Of a DNA stretch of 53,742 nucleotides, positions 43,421-51,912 are shown piece by piece (the first letter of the stretch is position 1; each line of letters begins with the position of its first letter). Made by a program: the position numbers and the translations under genes. The notes beneath the pieces are model-generated. The model searched no databases. It saw nothing but the letters and a program-made list of their open reading frames with translations, and was not told the origin of the DNA. Source of the DNA: Planctomycetota bacterium (GTDB lineage: Bacteria > Planctomycetota > B15-G4); the NCBI GenBank assembly GCA_029245865.1, contig JAQWOM010000020.1:1-53742 (forward strand), written 5' to 3'.

Positions 43421-45319
43421 ATGTGCGGCATCGCGGGCAAGCTTTGGTTCGACCCGAACCGCCCGGCAGCGGAAGAAACGGTCCGCGCGATGCTCGCAGC
43501 TCTCGTGCATCGAGGGCCTGATGACCAGGGGCTGAATGTCGAAGGCCCTCTCGCACTCGGGCAGCGCCGCCTCGCGATTGTCGATCTGAGCCCTTCCGGC
43601 CGGCAGCCCATGACGAGTGCCGACGGGCAGTTGTTCGTCGCGGTCAACGGAGAGATCTACAACCATCAGGCGCTCCGCAAGGAACTCGGTGCTCGCGGGC
43701 ACAAGTTCAGCAGTCATTGCGACAGCGAGGTGCTGTTGCCGTTGTATCGCGAGTACTGGGAAGCAGAGGGTCCGCAATTTGTGGATCGGCTCGAGGGGAT
43801 GTTTGCGTTCGCGTTGTGGGATGCGCATGCGCAACGGCTCATTCTCGGGCGTGACAGGGTGGGGCAGAAGCCACTTGTCTACACCGTGGGGAAGGATGGC
43901 CTCTCGTTCGCCAGCGAGCTTTCCGCGCTCAAACGCGATCCCGATCTGGATCGGCGCGTGGACGACCAGGCACTCGCGGACTACCTCGCGTTTCGTTGCA
44001 TCCCTCAGCCAAGGACGATCTGGCGCGGTGCACGGAAGCTTCCACCCGGACACGTTCTCGTCAGCGAGCGGGGTCAAACATCTCTCACGCGCTACTGGCA
44101 ACTCGTGCCTGGGCCAGAGCAAGCCACATCACCTTCCTTCGAAGAGGCGGTGGATGAAGTCGGTTCGCGACTCGACCGCGCGGTGGAACGCCGGCTCATG
44201 TCCGATGTGCCACTAGGTGCGCTCTTGTCGGGCGGGCTCGACAGTGCGGCCATCGTGGCTCATATGGCGGCGCGCTCCGGTGGGCGTGTCTCCACGTTCA
44301 CGATTGGTTTCGAGGAAGCCGAGTACGACGAGACGGGGAGGGCGCGTTCGGTCGCTCGTCTTTTCGACACGAACCACCACGAGGAACTCGTGCTTCCGGA
44401 TGCGGTGTCGCTGCTTGATCAACTGGTCGAGCATCACGGCGAGCCCTTTGCGGACAGCAGTTCGATTCCCACCTGGCTGGTGAGTCAACTGGCGTCCCAG
44501 CATGTGAAGGTGGTGCTGACCGGTGATGGCGGCGATGAATCCTTTGCGGGCTATGACCGCTACAAGGCGTTGCGCCTGGCTCGCTGCCTCGAACACCGTT
44601 GGGCTGCGCCGGCACGCGGGGGAGTGCGACTTGCCCGGCGGCTCGCGATGCTGGGCGGTGGCGGCGGGCATCGTTCCCTGGGGACTCGCCTGGACAGGTT
44701 CTGTCGTGCACTCGATGCGCCAGAGCGCAGCCGGAATCATCTATGGCGACTTGCGACGCCGCCCGATGTTCTGGCTCGACTGCTCCAACCTGAGGCCCTG
44801 GAACGCTGGGGAGACCCCACGCACTACGGGCCCGACGGCCCCTCGCCTCTGGGGCTCAACGAGGCGCTTGCCCTGGATGTTGCGCACTATCTGCCAGACG
44901 ATGTGCTGGTGAAAGTGGACATCAATTCGATGGCCCATTCACTCGAGGCCCGGTCTCCGCTGCTGGACCGGGAACTCATGGAGTACGCGGCCGCCCTGCC
45001 GGCCCGGTTCAAGCTGTGCGGCCGCCAATCGAAGCACGTGCTGCGTACGGCCCTTCGGCGGATGCTGCCCCAGGACGTCCTCCGCGGACCGAAGCAGGGC
45101 TTCGGTGTGCCTCTGGATGCCTGGTTCCGAGGGCCCTTGGGTGCGCACGCCGAAGACGTCCTGCTTTCACCCGAAGCCACCGCTCGCGGGCTCTTCGACT
45201 CTGCCGCGGTGGGTCGCCTCTTGCGTGATCACCGCGAGGGAAAGGTTGCGGCGCACGAGACGCTGTATACCCTGCTGGTTCTCGAACGTTGGTTCCATGC
45301 GGAGGACACAGGCCCTTGA
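43421..45319 (+). CDS. asnB: Asparagine synthase, glutamine-hydrolysing
   Basis: A 632-residue AsnB-type enzyme. Cys2 (MCGIAG) is the glutaminase nucleophile and the N-terminal Ntn domain runs to about 205. The synthase domain has the PP-loop SGGLDS at 270-275. It makes asparagine from aspartate, or amidates another carboxylate; within sugar clusters AsnB-like proteins often amidate uronic or amino sugars. The stop overlaps the TTG start of orn (TTGA). Confidence 0.94.
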   Translation: MCGIAGKLWFDPNRPAAEETVRAMLAALVHRGPDDQGLNVEGPLALGQRRLAIVDLSPSGRQPMTSADGQLFVAVNGEIYNHQALRKELGARGHKFSSHCDSEVLLPLYREYWEAEGPQFVDRLEGMFAFALWDAHAQRLILGRDRVGQKPLVYTVGKDGLSFASELSALKRDPDLDRRVDDQALADYLAFRCIPQPRTIWRGARKLPPGHVLVSERGQTSLTRYWQLVPGPEQATSPSFEEAVDEVGSRLDRAVERRLMSDVPLGALLSGGLDSAAIVAHMAARSGGRVSTFTIGFEEAEYDETGRARSVARLFDTNHHEELVLPDAVSLLDQLVEHHGEPFADSSSIPTWLVSQLASQHVKVVLTGDGGDESFAGYDRYKALRLARCLEHRWAAPARGGVRLARRLAMLGGGGGHRSLGTRLDRFCRALDAPERSRNHLWRLATPPDVLARLLQPEALERWGDPTHYGPDGPSPLGLNEALALDVAHYLPDDVLVKVDINSMAHSLEARSPLLDRELMEYAAALPARFKLCGRQSKHVLRTALRRMLPQDVLRGPKQGFGVPLDAWFRGPLGAHAEDVLLSPEATARGLFDSAAVGRLLRDHREGKVAAHETLYTLLVLERWFHAEDTGP

Positions 45320-45918
45320 GTTCGGCAAGAAGCGATCTTCTGTGCTGGATTGACCTGGAAATGACCGGGCTCGATCCCCAGAAGAACACCATCATCGAGA
45401 TCGCCACTTTGCTCACCGATGCGCAGTTGAACATGGTGGCCGAGGGGCCTCAGATCATCATCCACACAACGGATGAGCACCTGTCCAAGATGATTCCCAT
45501 CGTGCAGGGAATGCATCAGAAGTCGGGGCTCACCGAAGAAGTGCGTCGTTCGCAGATCAACCTTGCAGATGCCGAGCGGGAAACGCTGGCATTCCTCAAG
45601 GAACACGCCAAGCAATCCTCGATGCCTCTGTGTGGGAACTCGATCTGGTGCGATCGGATGTTCTTGAAGATCCAGATGCCGCAGTTGGACGAATTCCTTC
45701 ACTACCGCTGCATCGATGTCAGCTCTTTCAAAGAGTGCGCAACGCGCTGGAAGGTGCAGTCCATCCGCGGCGCACCTCGCAAGGGTGATCGGCACAGGGC
45801 TCTGGATGACATCAAAGAGTCCATCGCAGAGCTGAAGCACTACCGCGACAAGTGGTTGGTGCCGCCGAAAACCAAGTCTTCAGAAACGCCTGCCGATGGG
45901 GAGAAAGCTTCATCATGA
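45316..45918 (+). CDS. orn: Oligoribonuclease
   Basis: A 200-residue DEDDh exonuclease that degrades 2-5-nt RNA and the pGpG left from c-di-GMP. Catalytic residues: Asp and Glu in WIDLEMTGLD, Asp in NSIWCDRMFL, His in GDRHRAL and Asp in LDDI. I choose the TTG (45316) that overlaps the asnB stop by three bases, because it gives SSARSDLLCWIDLEMTG; no ATG nearer gives a full domain. It carries a C-terminal tail (KTKSSETPADGEKASS) absent from short Orn. It overlaps the EVE gene (ATGA). Confidence 0.92.
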   Translation: MSSARSDLLCWIDLEMTGLDPQKNTIIEIATLLTDAQLNMVAEGPQIIIHTTDEHLSKMIPIVQGMHQKSGLTEEVRRSQINLADAERETLAFLKEHAKQSSMPLCGNSIWCDRMFLKIQMPQLDEFLHYRCIDVSSFKECATRWKVQSIRGAPRKGDRHRALDDIKESIAELKHYRDKWLVPPKTKSSETPADGEKASS

Positions 45919-46409
45919 CCGCTGCCCGCCGCCGTTACTGGCTCATGAAGTCCGAGCCCGATGTTTACTCCATTGATGACCTGAAGCGTGACCGGAAGAC
46001 CATGTGGGATGGCGTGCGTAACTATCAGGCAAGAAACCTGATGCGGGACGACATGTCCGTTGGTGACCCTGTGCTCTTCTATCATTCGAATGCGAAGCCC
46101 ATGTGCATCGCCGGGTTGGCGGAGGTGGCCTCGAAGTCTTATCCCGATCCGAGCGCCTTCGATCGGAAAGACAAGCACTACGACCCCAAGTCCGATCCGG
46201 AAAATCCGACCTGGATGCTGGTGGACGTCAAGCACGTGGCGACCTTTGAGGCACCTCTGACGCGGGAGATGCTGGCCGCCGAGCCTGCGCTGGCCGACAT
46301 GATGTTGTTGCGCCGCGGAAGCCGTCTTTCCGTGCAGCCGGTGACGGCCGCCGAGTTCAAGGTCGTGCAAGCCCTCGCGAAGCGAGCGGCCAAAGCAGCT
46401 GGCGCCTGA
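45915..46409 (+). CDS. EVE domain protein
   Basis: A 164-residue EVE-domain protein, a PUA-like fold that binds modified bases in DNA or RNA. The family start YWLMKSEPDVYSIDDL, MWDGVRNYQARN and VGDPVLFYHS are seen. It starts in the orn stop (ATGA), so the two are translationally linked. In other genomes EVE proteins sit with nucleic-acid metabolism, restriction or defence genes; here the neighbour is an RNase. Confidence 0.93.
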   Translation: MTAARRRYWLMKSEPDVYSIDDLKRDRKTMWDGVRNYQARNLMRDDMSVGDPVLFYHSNAKPMCIAGLAEVASKSYPDPSAFDRKDKHYDPKSDPENPTWMLVDVKHVATFEAPLTREMLAAEPALADMMLLRRGSRLSVQPVTAAEFKVVQALAKRAAKAAGA

Positions 46410-46433
46410 CGAAGGGCGGGGGGCAGCAAAGAA

Positions 46434-46471
46434 GGCGTCTCGGCGAGAGGTCCTTTTCCAGCCGAGACGCC
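46434..46471. terminator. Bidirectional terminator, 11-bp perfect stem
   Basis: GGCGTCTCGGC (46434-46444) pairs perfectly with GCCGAGACGCC (46461-46471) across a 16-base loop. It lies between the convergent EVE and secretin-domain genes. On the minus strand it is followed by a T-rich stretch (TTCTTTGCT), as in an intrinsic terminator. Confidence 0.65.
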
Positions 46472-46502
46472 ATGCTTCCTCAGTGTTCCGGTTCAGCGCC
46501 CT

Positions 46503-47531
46503 TTAGCGGCGAACCGCAGGCATGTTGAGAGGGTCGATCTTCAACACGACGAAGTGCGAGTAACTGCCGGTGGCGCCCAGCACGGTGTATTCGCCGGCAC
46601 GGAGGGTCGTCCGCGTTTGAAGCTGCTGCCCTTCGTCGCCGCGAAAATCGCAGTCAACCGTCAAGCTGTAGGACTCGGGATCGTAGCCCTTGACCACGAG
46701 GTCAAGGTTGTAGGGGGCGTCCATCGTGATCCGGATCCTGTTGGCTGAGGTCGAGGCACGCACCATGCCCATCGTGGTCAGTGAGAAGTAAGGGAAGGGA
46801 ACGAGTTTTGAGAGATTGCTCGTCAACTCTTCCGGGACAAGACCCGTTCCGTCGCTTTGTATGCTGTCCCCGGGATCTCCCGGCTGTCCCTGGATGACGA
46901 GGCAGGTCACAAACATCTGCTCCTCGGGCTGATCGATCTCTTCAAGCAATGCGAGCATCTGATTCACCCACTCGGCCTCGTCTCGCAGGGTCAGCTGACC
47001 GAGGTCCGGGCTCTCGTGCACGTTCGACTGGGTGGCCGTCCTGTTGTTCGGCGAGGGGATTTGCCTGAAAAACGGCCGAAGCGCGCTCGATGCGGTCGAC
47101 GCGTCGATGTGTGTGGGCTTGTAGATCTCTGTGATCACCTCAGGTGAGGCGGGTTTGCTTCCAGGCACAGTTTCCGCGGCCTGGGAGAGGTCCAGAGAGT
47201 GGAGTGTCTCGCCCAGCATCTGGGCGTAGGCCTCGGTGTCGTAGATGACGATGGTGTTGCCGAGTCGCTGCAGGTTGTCGACCGGCATCGCCGTGAGCCC
47301 TCCGCGCTCTTCGATGAAGAGGCGTCGACCGTAGAGTTCCTGTGCCGTGGGGAGCAGCAGGCTGGCCTCCACGTGTTGAGGTGTGAAGTAGTAGGTCTTC
47401 AACTCAGTCGCCGAGACGACCGGGGGAGTGTTGGGTCCGCTGTCTCCCGAGGCGTCGGTGTCCTGGGCGGCGAGCGGGACGGTAAATCCCAGCGCGAGAG
47501 TGATGGCGAGAGTCATCGTGGGCATGTTCAT
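46503..47531 (-). CDS. Secretin N-domain-like exported protein
   Basis: A 342-residue exported protein with signal peptide (1-22, ending LAAQ). Two repeats of a secretin/NolW-like module are read: one starts TYYFTPQHVEAS (about 42) and ends NTIVIYDTEAYAQMLGETLHSLD; the other starts VITEIYKPTHIDASTASSALRPFF (about 132) and ends WVNQMLALLEEIDQP. Type II/III secretins carry such modules before the pore domain, but no pore domain follows here; the C-terminus is a beta-rich domain ending YSHFVVLKIDP. The start follows an AAGGA site. It is last in the sigma/anti-sigma operon. The secretin link is my inference from the pattern. Confidence 0.65.
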   Translation of the reverse strand: MNMPTMTLAITLALGFTVPLAAQDTDASGDSGPNTPPVVSATELKTYYFTPQHVEASLLLPTAQELYGRRLFIEERGGLTAMPVDNLQRLGNTIVIYDTEAYAQMLGETLHSLDLSQAAETVPGSKPASPEVITEIYKPTHIDASTASSALRPFFRQIPSPNNRTATQSNVHESPDLGQLTLRDEAEWVNQMLALLEEIDQPEEQMFVTCLVIQGQPGDPGDSIQSDGTGLVPEELTSNLSKLVPFPYFSLTTMGMVRASTSANRIRITMDAPYNLDLVVKGYDPESYSLTVDCDFRGDEGQQLQTRTTLRAGEYTVLGATGSYSHFVVLKIDPLNMPAVRR

Positions 47532-47560
47532 GATCTGTTCCTTCTGTTTGGGTGGTTCGT

Positions 47561-48106
47561 TCAAGGGAGGTTGAGGGCTGGCCCGTCTGCGGGTGACGAG
47601 GCCTGTGTCAGGAGCACCAGCCGGACAGGGCCGGAGCGCACCTCGAGGTGATCGGCGGTCACGGCCACCAGGCCCGACGAGCCCGGGGAGGCCTCGCGGA
47701 AGCCGGGAATGGCCGTGGAAAAAGCAGGCTCATCCACACGCGCTGTGGAAGAACCCCAGTTCAGTGCGAGAGCCAGGGCGGCGAAGACGGCTGCTGCCGC
47801 GGCGTGCCGCATCCAGGGCGCGGGAGACGATGCTGTTTTCGGGCGGCTGCCGGGAAGGCGTTTGAGCAAGGGGCGAGGTGGCGCCTTGTCGCTGAGCTTC
47901 GGAACCTGGACGTCGGGCACCGGCAGTGCGGCCAAGGCTTCGACCATCCAGGCGACGGTGGCCTGCGTCTGGGCATCGCTTTCGTCGAGCGGGGGGGTGG
48001 CGTCCGGAGTGGGCAGGCCGTGGAAGGCGTCGCGCAGTGCGCCCAGGTCGAGCGGCTCCTGGGGCTGGCCATCCTCGTGAGCAGGATCGTGTTCGTGCGA
48101 CGTCAT
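47561..48106 (-). CDS. Putative membrane anti-sigma factor
   Basis: A 181-residue protein with a cytoplasmic N-terminus (1-98), one membrane helix (about 99-117) and a periplasmic tail. It starts in the sigma factor stop codon (ATGA), the classic position of an anti-sigma factor. No zinc-binding HxxxCxxC motif is present. The N-terminus is Pro/Asp-rich and has a VAWMVEALAALP helix that could contact sigma. It is likely to hold the upstream ECF factor at the membrane. Confidence 0.7.
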   Translation of the reverse strand: MTSHEHDPAHEDGQPQEPLDLGALRDAFHGLPTPDATPPLDESDAQTQATVAWMVEALAALPVPDVQVPKLSDKAPPRPLLKRLPGSRPKTASSPAPWMRHAAAAAVFAALALALNWGSSTARVDEPAFSTAIPGFREASPGSSGLVAVTADHLEVRSGPVRLVLLTQASSPADGPALNLP

Positions 48107-48711
48107 GACCGATCTCCTTCGACGACCGATGAGGACGAGGGCGCTCCCGAGTATTCGGGGAGGCGGGGGCCGAGCAATCGACGCAGTCGGCGGCGTGCGA
48201 GGGTCAGGAGTGAGCGAACTGTGCCCGCGGTGACACCCAGGGCTTCCGCGGTTGCGGCGGTGCTGTTGCCCGAGAGATCTCGCAAGACGAAAGCTTCCCG
48301 TTCCCGAGGCGTCAGTTCTGCAAGAGCTGTCTGCAGCATCTGAGCGAGCTCTCGGGAGTGCGCCACTTCGTCGGGACGTGGCAGGTAGGGGGGCAGTGGC
48401 TCGACACTTTCGGCGGCGCGCCGCGTGGCCATACGACGCAAGCGATCACGGCATAGGTTGAGCACGACGGTGTTGCGCCATGGTTCGTAGGCGCGCCGGA
48501 CATCGAAGTGGTGGAGTTTGTCGTGAAGGTGGAGCATGGCGTCCTGCGCGGCGTCTTCGGCTTCCGCAGCCTCGGCCAGCAAGCCGACGCAGAGGCGGTA
48601 GACCGTGGGGTGTTCCGACCGGTACCAGAGATCGAAGGCGGCTGGGTCGTCCGCGAGGACGGCTGCCAGCAGCTCCGGAGCGATCTCGGTCTCGGTGCGG
48701 GGCTTGGTCAT
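48103..48711 (-). CDS. ECF RNA polymerase sigma factor
   Basis: A 202-residue sigma70-family extracytoplasmic-function factor. Region 2 is at about 25-95 (AAEAEDAAQDAMLHLHDKL, then YEPWRNTVVLNLCRDRLRR). Region 4 is at about 133-190 (LAELTPREREAFVLRDLSGNSTAATAEALGVTAGTVRSLLTLARRRLRRLL). It has no obvious extra domain, and its regulon is unknown. No good ribosome site precedes the ATG. It forms an operon with the anti-sigma and secretin-domain genes. A direct repeat lies 29-54 bp upstream. Confidence 0.93.
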   Translation of the reverse strand: MTKPRTETEIAPELLAAVLADDPAAFDLWYRSEHPTVYRLCVGLLAEAAEAEDAAQDAMLHLHDKLHHFDVRRAYEPWRNTVVLNLCRDRLRRMATRRAAESVEPLPPYLPRPDEVAHSRELAQMLQTALAELTPREREAFVLRDLSGNSTAATAEALGVTAGTVRSLLTLARRRLRRLLGPRLPEYSGAPSSSSVVEGDRS

Positions 48712-48739
48712 GGTTTGCAGGGTGTACGCGCCAGACTTC

Positions 48740-48765
48740 CTCGGCGCTGAGAAGAATCTCGGCGC
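48740..48765 (-). repeat. Direct repeat upstream of the ECF sigma gene
   Basis: GCGCCGAG (minus strand) occurs at 48740-48747 and 48758-48765, 18 bp apart, in the leader of the sigma gene. It could be a regulator site or an autoregulated promoter element. Confidence 0.45.
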
Positions 48766-48861
48766 GATCGCCTGGGTATGACCCTGAACTGGCCCCCCGG
48801 CGGACGGATCGCGACCCTGCTTGGACGATCCTGGGAGAAGCAGCCTTCCCCGAGGGGGGCT

Positions 48862-50136
48862 TTAGCCGTCTCGGGCGGGTACCCGGGTGGGGCTGGTCGT
48901 TGCCACCGGCGAGCCGGGGTTGCGCTTTTTTCGGTGCTGGGCAGGCGTGGCTGCCTCACCAGGCTTGGAGGTGCCCACGGTGGTGGGCACATCCCAGCGG
49001 TAGAGCCATTCGGTGAGCATGTCTGCCGGAAGCGGCCGGCTGATGAAATATCCCTGGGCGATGTCACATCCCATGGATTCCACGAGATCCCAGGCTTCCC
49101 GGGTCGCGACGCCTTCGGCCACCACCGTGAGTCCGAGATTCTTGCCCAGATCGGCGATGGCCCGAACGACCATCTCCAGGCGGGGATCACCAGGGGTGTC
49201 CATGACGAAGGATTTGTCGATCTTGAGTTCGGTGAACGGCAGCGAATGCAGTCGGCCCAGAGAGCTGTAGCCGGTTCCGAAGTCGTCGATGGCCAGGCTG
49301 ACGCGGGCGAGCCGGAGTCGGGCGAGGGTTTCTAGAACGTCCAGCTGTTCCGTGATGGCCTGGCCTTCGGTGATCTCGACGATGAGGCTCTCCGGCGGAA
49401 CGCCGACGGTGTTGAGAATATTGACGACTCTGTCGGCGAAGTCGAGCTGGAACAACGAACCTGGAGTGATGTTCACGGCGACCCGAAAATCCCAGCCTTG
49501 CCGGCGCCACTCGGCGCAAGCTTTCAACGACGTGGTCAGAACCCAATCGGTCAAGAGTCCAATCAGGCCGTTTTTCTCTGCCAGGCTGACAACAAGCTCG
49601 GGGTTGAGATGTCCGTAGTCGGGGTGCTCCCAGCGGAGCAGTGCTTCGACGTTACGGACGTGACCATTCTTTACGTCAACGAGGGGCTGATAGTGGAGAC
49701 GCAACTGATCGCCATGGATGGCCTCGCGAATGTCTGTTGCAGTGATGGCCGGGTCGTGTATTTCGAGCGCATCCAGAATCGAGCGGACAGAAGCAGATTC
49801 GTCCAACGGCTTGAGAAGCGGACGACCCATGTGCAACCCGTGCTGAATACCGACTTGCTGGGCGGCGTGAAGGGTTCGGTCGTCGCAGTGGCTCATGAGC
49901 ACCACGGGAGCGCTGAGCCTTCCCGCAGCCAGTGCTTTCAGAAGTCGAACACCATCGATGTCATGGTTGTCGAGATCGAGAACGATGAGATCCATCAGGC
50001 CTTTTGCGATGTACTTGTGCACAAGGCTCACCGTTTCGGCGTGCGAAAGATCGAAACCTCGTGTGCGACACAACTGGCCAAGGAGACCTTGGGCCGCCTG
50101 GTCGTCGCTCACGATGAGAAGCCGTGTTTCCCCCAT
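48862..50136 (-). CDS. Receiver-EAL domain protein (c-di-GMP phosphodiesterase candidate)
   Basis: A 424-residue two-domain response regulator. The receiver domain (about 1-120) has IVSDD, the phosphorylatable Asp in IVLDLD and a Lys in RPLLKP. The EAL domain (about 130-395) keeps NVEALLRW (EAL), VNIT, VEITEG, DDFGTGYSSL, LKIDKSF and AEGVATREAW, so c-di-GMP hydrolysis to pGpG should be possible. The tail (395-424) is Pro/Arg-rich. I prefer the ATG with a GGAG site (50136); one at 50178 adds 14 residues. orn in this window would clear the pGpG product. Confidence 0.88.
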   Translation of the reverse strand: MGETRLLIVSDDQAAQGLLGQLCRTRGFDLSHAETVSLVHKYIAKGLMDLIVLDLDNHDIDGVRLLKALAAGRLSAPVVLMSHCDDRTLHAAQQVGIQHGLHMGRPLLKPLDESASVRSILDALEIHDPAITATDIREAIHGDQLRLHYQPLVDVKNGHVRNVEALLRWEHPDYGHLNPELVVSLAEKNGLIGLLTDWVLTTSLKACAEWRRQGWDFRVAVNITPGSLFQLDFADRVVNILNTVGVPPESLIVEITEGQAITEQLDVLETLARLRLARVSLAIDDFGTGYSSLGRLHSLPFTELKIDKSFVMDTPGDPRLEMVVRAIADLGKNLGLTVVAEGVATREAWDLVESMGCDIAQGYFISRPLPADMLTEWLYRWDVPTTVGTSKPGEAATPAQHRKKRNPGSPVATTSPTRVPARDG

Positions 50137-50267
50137 GTCAGGGCACTCCGAATCAGGGTCCTGCTCGGTGGACCTCATCGGTCGCCAGCGGTCTTTAGCT
50201 GGAAGGCAATCGCAAAGGAGCGCTGAACAGCCTCTGAGACCCTGCTACGAGCAGGAATCGGCAAGAC

Positions 50268-50423
50268 TCAGTCTGCAGTGAAACTCTCGGCAGCTGTGCC
50301 GGCCTTGGCGACATGCTGTTCGGCTTCGCTCGAGGGCAGCATGGCCAGAGCGATGAGGGCGATGCCGACAGCGGCGAGAGTCAAAGGGAGGGCGGCAAAG
50401 CGCCGGATGGTGTTGCGGGTCAT
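50268..50423 (-). CDS. Possible small single-pass membrane protein
   Basis: A 51-residue frame with basic N-terminus (MTRNTIRRF), one hydrophobic helix (about 10-30) and a short polar tail. It fills the gap between the EAL gene and the dehydrogenase gene on the same strand. There is no strong ribosome site and no family known to me. Confidence 0.4.
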   Translation of the reverse strand: MTRNTIRRFAALPLTLAAVGIALIALAMLPSSEAEQHVAKAGTAAESFTAD

Positions 50424-50575
50424 GGTGTGAATCCCGAGGGGTGGACCTCCACCATCGAGAACCCGTTCGAATTTCTTGACGTCCACTGCCAGCAATCTTT
50501 GGATTACCGGTTTGGTGGTTGTCTGCGCGCCTTACGGGCGACTTGATGCACTGCGCGAATTCACCGCAGAGTGTT

Positions 50576-51715
50576 TTAGCCGACGACGTGTGGCGGCTTG
50601 GTCGCTCCCATGGCGTAGTGCTTGCCGAAGCGGTTGGCCAGGAAGTCCCCGAAATCGACCTCTTCCTGGCACACGAATCCTGTGGCAGAGAGCTTTCCGC
50701 TCGCGTGCAGATCGAGCACTGCACAGAGGCCGGAGGCCGTTGTGATCTGGATGCCGCTCCAGCGTTGTCCGGCCAGCTCGGCGTTGTAGATCTTGTTGAC
50801 GTAGCTCTCCTGGCAGTACCGGCCGTTTTGCATGCCGGCTGCCGTCACCACCACCAGCACCACGTCTTCGAAGGTGTAGGGCAGGGCACGCTCGAAGATC
50901 ATCTTCATGGTGTCGGGATCGTCGTGCAGCTTCAGGTCATCCATGAGGATCTTCAGGATGTCCCGATGTCCGGGGTAGCGGATGGACTTGTAGTCGAGCT
51001 TGTTCACCTTGCCTGCAAGGGTTTCGGCCAGGCTGCCCAGTCCGCCAGAAGTGTTGAAGGCCTCGTAGGCCAAGCCGTCGATGGTGATGGCTTCGCAGTC
51101 TTCGAGGGGTGGAAGGGTGACCAGCTTGCCTCCGACGACGGCTTCGCACGGGTGGCGATACTCGTTGATGAGGCCTTCGGTGCTCCAGGTGAGGTTGTAG
51201 TTCAAGCGGTTGTGGGGCTGGATCGGCAGGGCTCCGACACGCATCTTCAGCGAGTCGAGCTTGTCGAAGCGCTTGGCCAGATCGTTCGCCACGATGCTGA
51301 TAAAGCCGGGCGCCAGACCGCACTGCGGAATGAAGGCGGTCTTCGCTCCCTCGGACAACTCGTGCACCTGCTTGGTGACGGCGACGTCTTCGGTGAGGTC
51401 CAGGTAGTGGGTTTCGGTGGCGACAGCCGCCTTGGCAATGGCGGGATTGCAGTGGAATGGTGCGCAACTCAGCACGTAATCGGCGTTGTTGTCTCGCAGC
51501 AGATTGGCGACGGCCTGTTCGCTTCCGATGTCGGCCACGGCACAGGTCGCGTTGGGGAGAGGCTGGCCATCCTGGCCGGTCACGGCAGATTGGGCGGCGT
51601 CTTCACTCATGTCGACGGCAACGACCTGGTAGTCGCCACAGTCCGCGAGGAACCAGGTCACGAGACGGCCGACTTTGCCGGAGCCGAGAACAACGATCGT
51701 CTTGCGATCCGCCAT
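50576..51715 (-). CDS. Saccharopine dehydrogenase-family protein
   Basis: A 379-residue NAD(P)-dependent enzyme of the saccharopine dehydrogenase/Lys9 group. The Rossmann loop VVLGSGKVGRLV is at about 8-19. SCAPFHCNPAIAKAAV, THYLDLTED and IPQCGLAPGFISIVANDL are typical of saccharopine reductase/dehydrogenase. It could act in lysine or polyamine (carboxynorspermidine-like) metabolism. The ATG at 51715 follows an AAGGA site. It is divergent from the ACT-domain gene; palindromes lie between them. Confidence 0.88.
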   Translation of the reverse strand: MADRKTIVVLGSGKVGRLVTWFLADCGDYQVVAVDMSEDAAQSAVTGQDGQPLPNATCAVADIGSEQAVANLLRDNNADYVLSCAPFHCNPAIAKAAVATETHYLDLTEDVAVTKQVHELSEGAKTAFIPQCGLAPGFISIVANDLAKRFDKLDSLKMRVGALPIQPHNRLNYNLTWSTEGLINEYRHPCEAVVGGKLVTLPPLEDCEAITIDGLAYEAFNTSGGLGSLAETLAGKVNKLDYKSIRYPGHRDILKILMDDLKLHDDPDTMKMIFERALPYTFEDVVLVVVTAAGMQNGRYCQESYVNKIYNAELAGQRWSGIQITTASGLCAVLDLHASGKLSATGFVCQEEVDFGDFLANRFGKHYAMGATKPPHVVG

Positions 51716-51775
51716 GAGAACGTCCTTCGAAAGAGAGGGGAGGGCGCGAGGAGGCACCCACCCTTAGAAGAGGGT

Positions 51776-51801
51776 CTCTGGCAGAGGATCTCTGGCCAGA
51801 G
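51776..51801. promoter_or_regulatory. Two adjacent palindromes in a divergent promoter region
   Basis: CTCTGGCAGAG (51776-51786, imperfect) and CTCTGGCCAGAG (51790-51801, a perfect 12-bp palindrome) lie 14 bp apart, between the dehydrogenase gene (leftward) and the ACT gene (rightward). They look like tandem operator sites for one regulator. Confidence 0.5.
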
Positions 51802-51912
51802 GTCCAAAAGGGGGGGGATCGTATCACTCGACCGTGTAATCGGGCCAGAGAACGGTGGGTGATTCGAAGGGCTCGTCGCACAAAGGTCCCGGACGGGCTA
51901 CCATCGCCGCCC

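Noticed and set aside
42228..43556. 442-codon open frame opposite the DegT aminotransferase
   Set aside because: The aminotransferase has all PLP motifs and a ribosome site; the opposite frame is Arg/His-rich and crosses a gene boundary.
51809..51818. Run of eight G as a phase-variation tract
   Set aside because: It is intergenic, short, and not placed between promoter boxes that I can identify.
50519..51862. 447-codon open frame on the plus strand, opposite the saccharopine-type dehydrogenase
   Set aside because: The minus-strand gene has clear family motifs; the plus frame is a Val/Gly/Asp-rich shadow with no recognisable domain.
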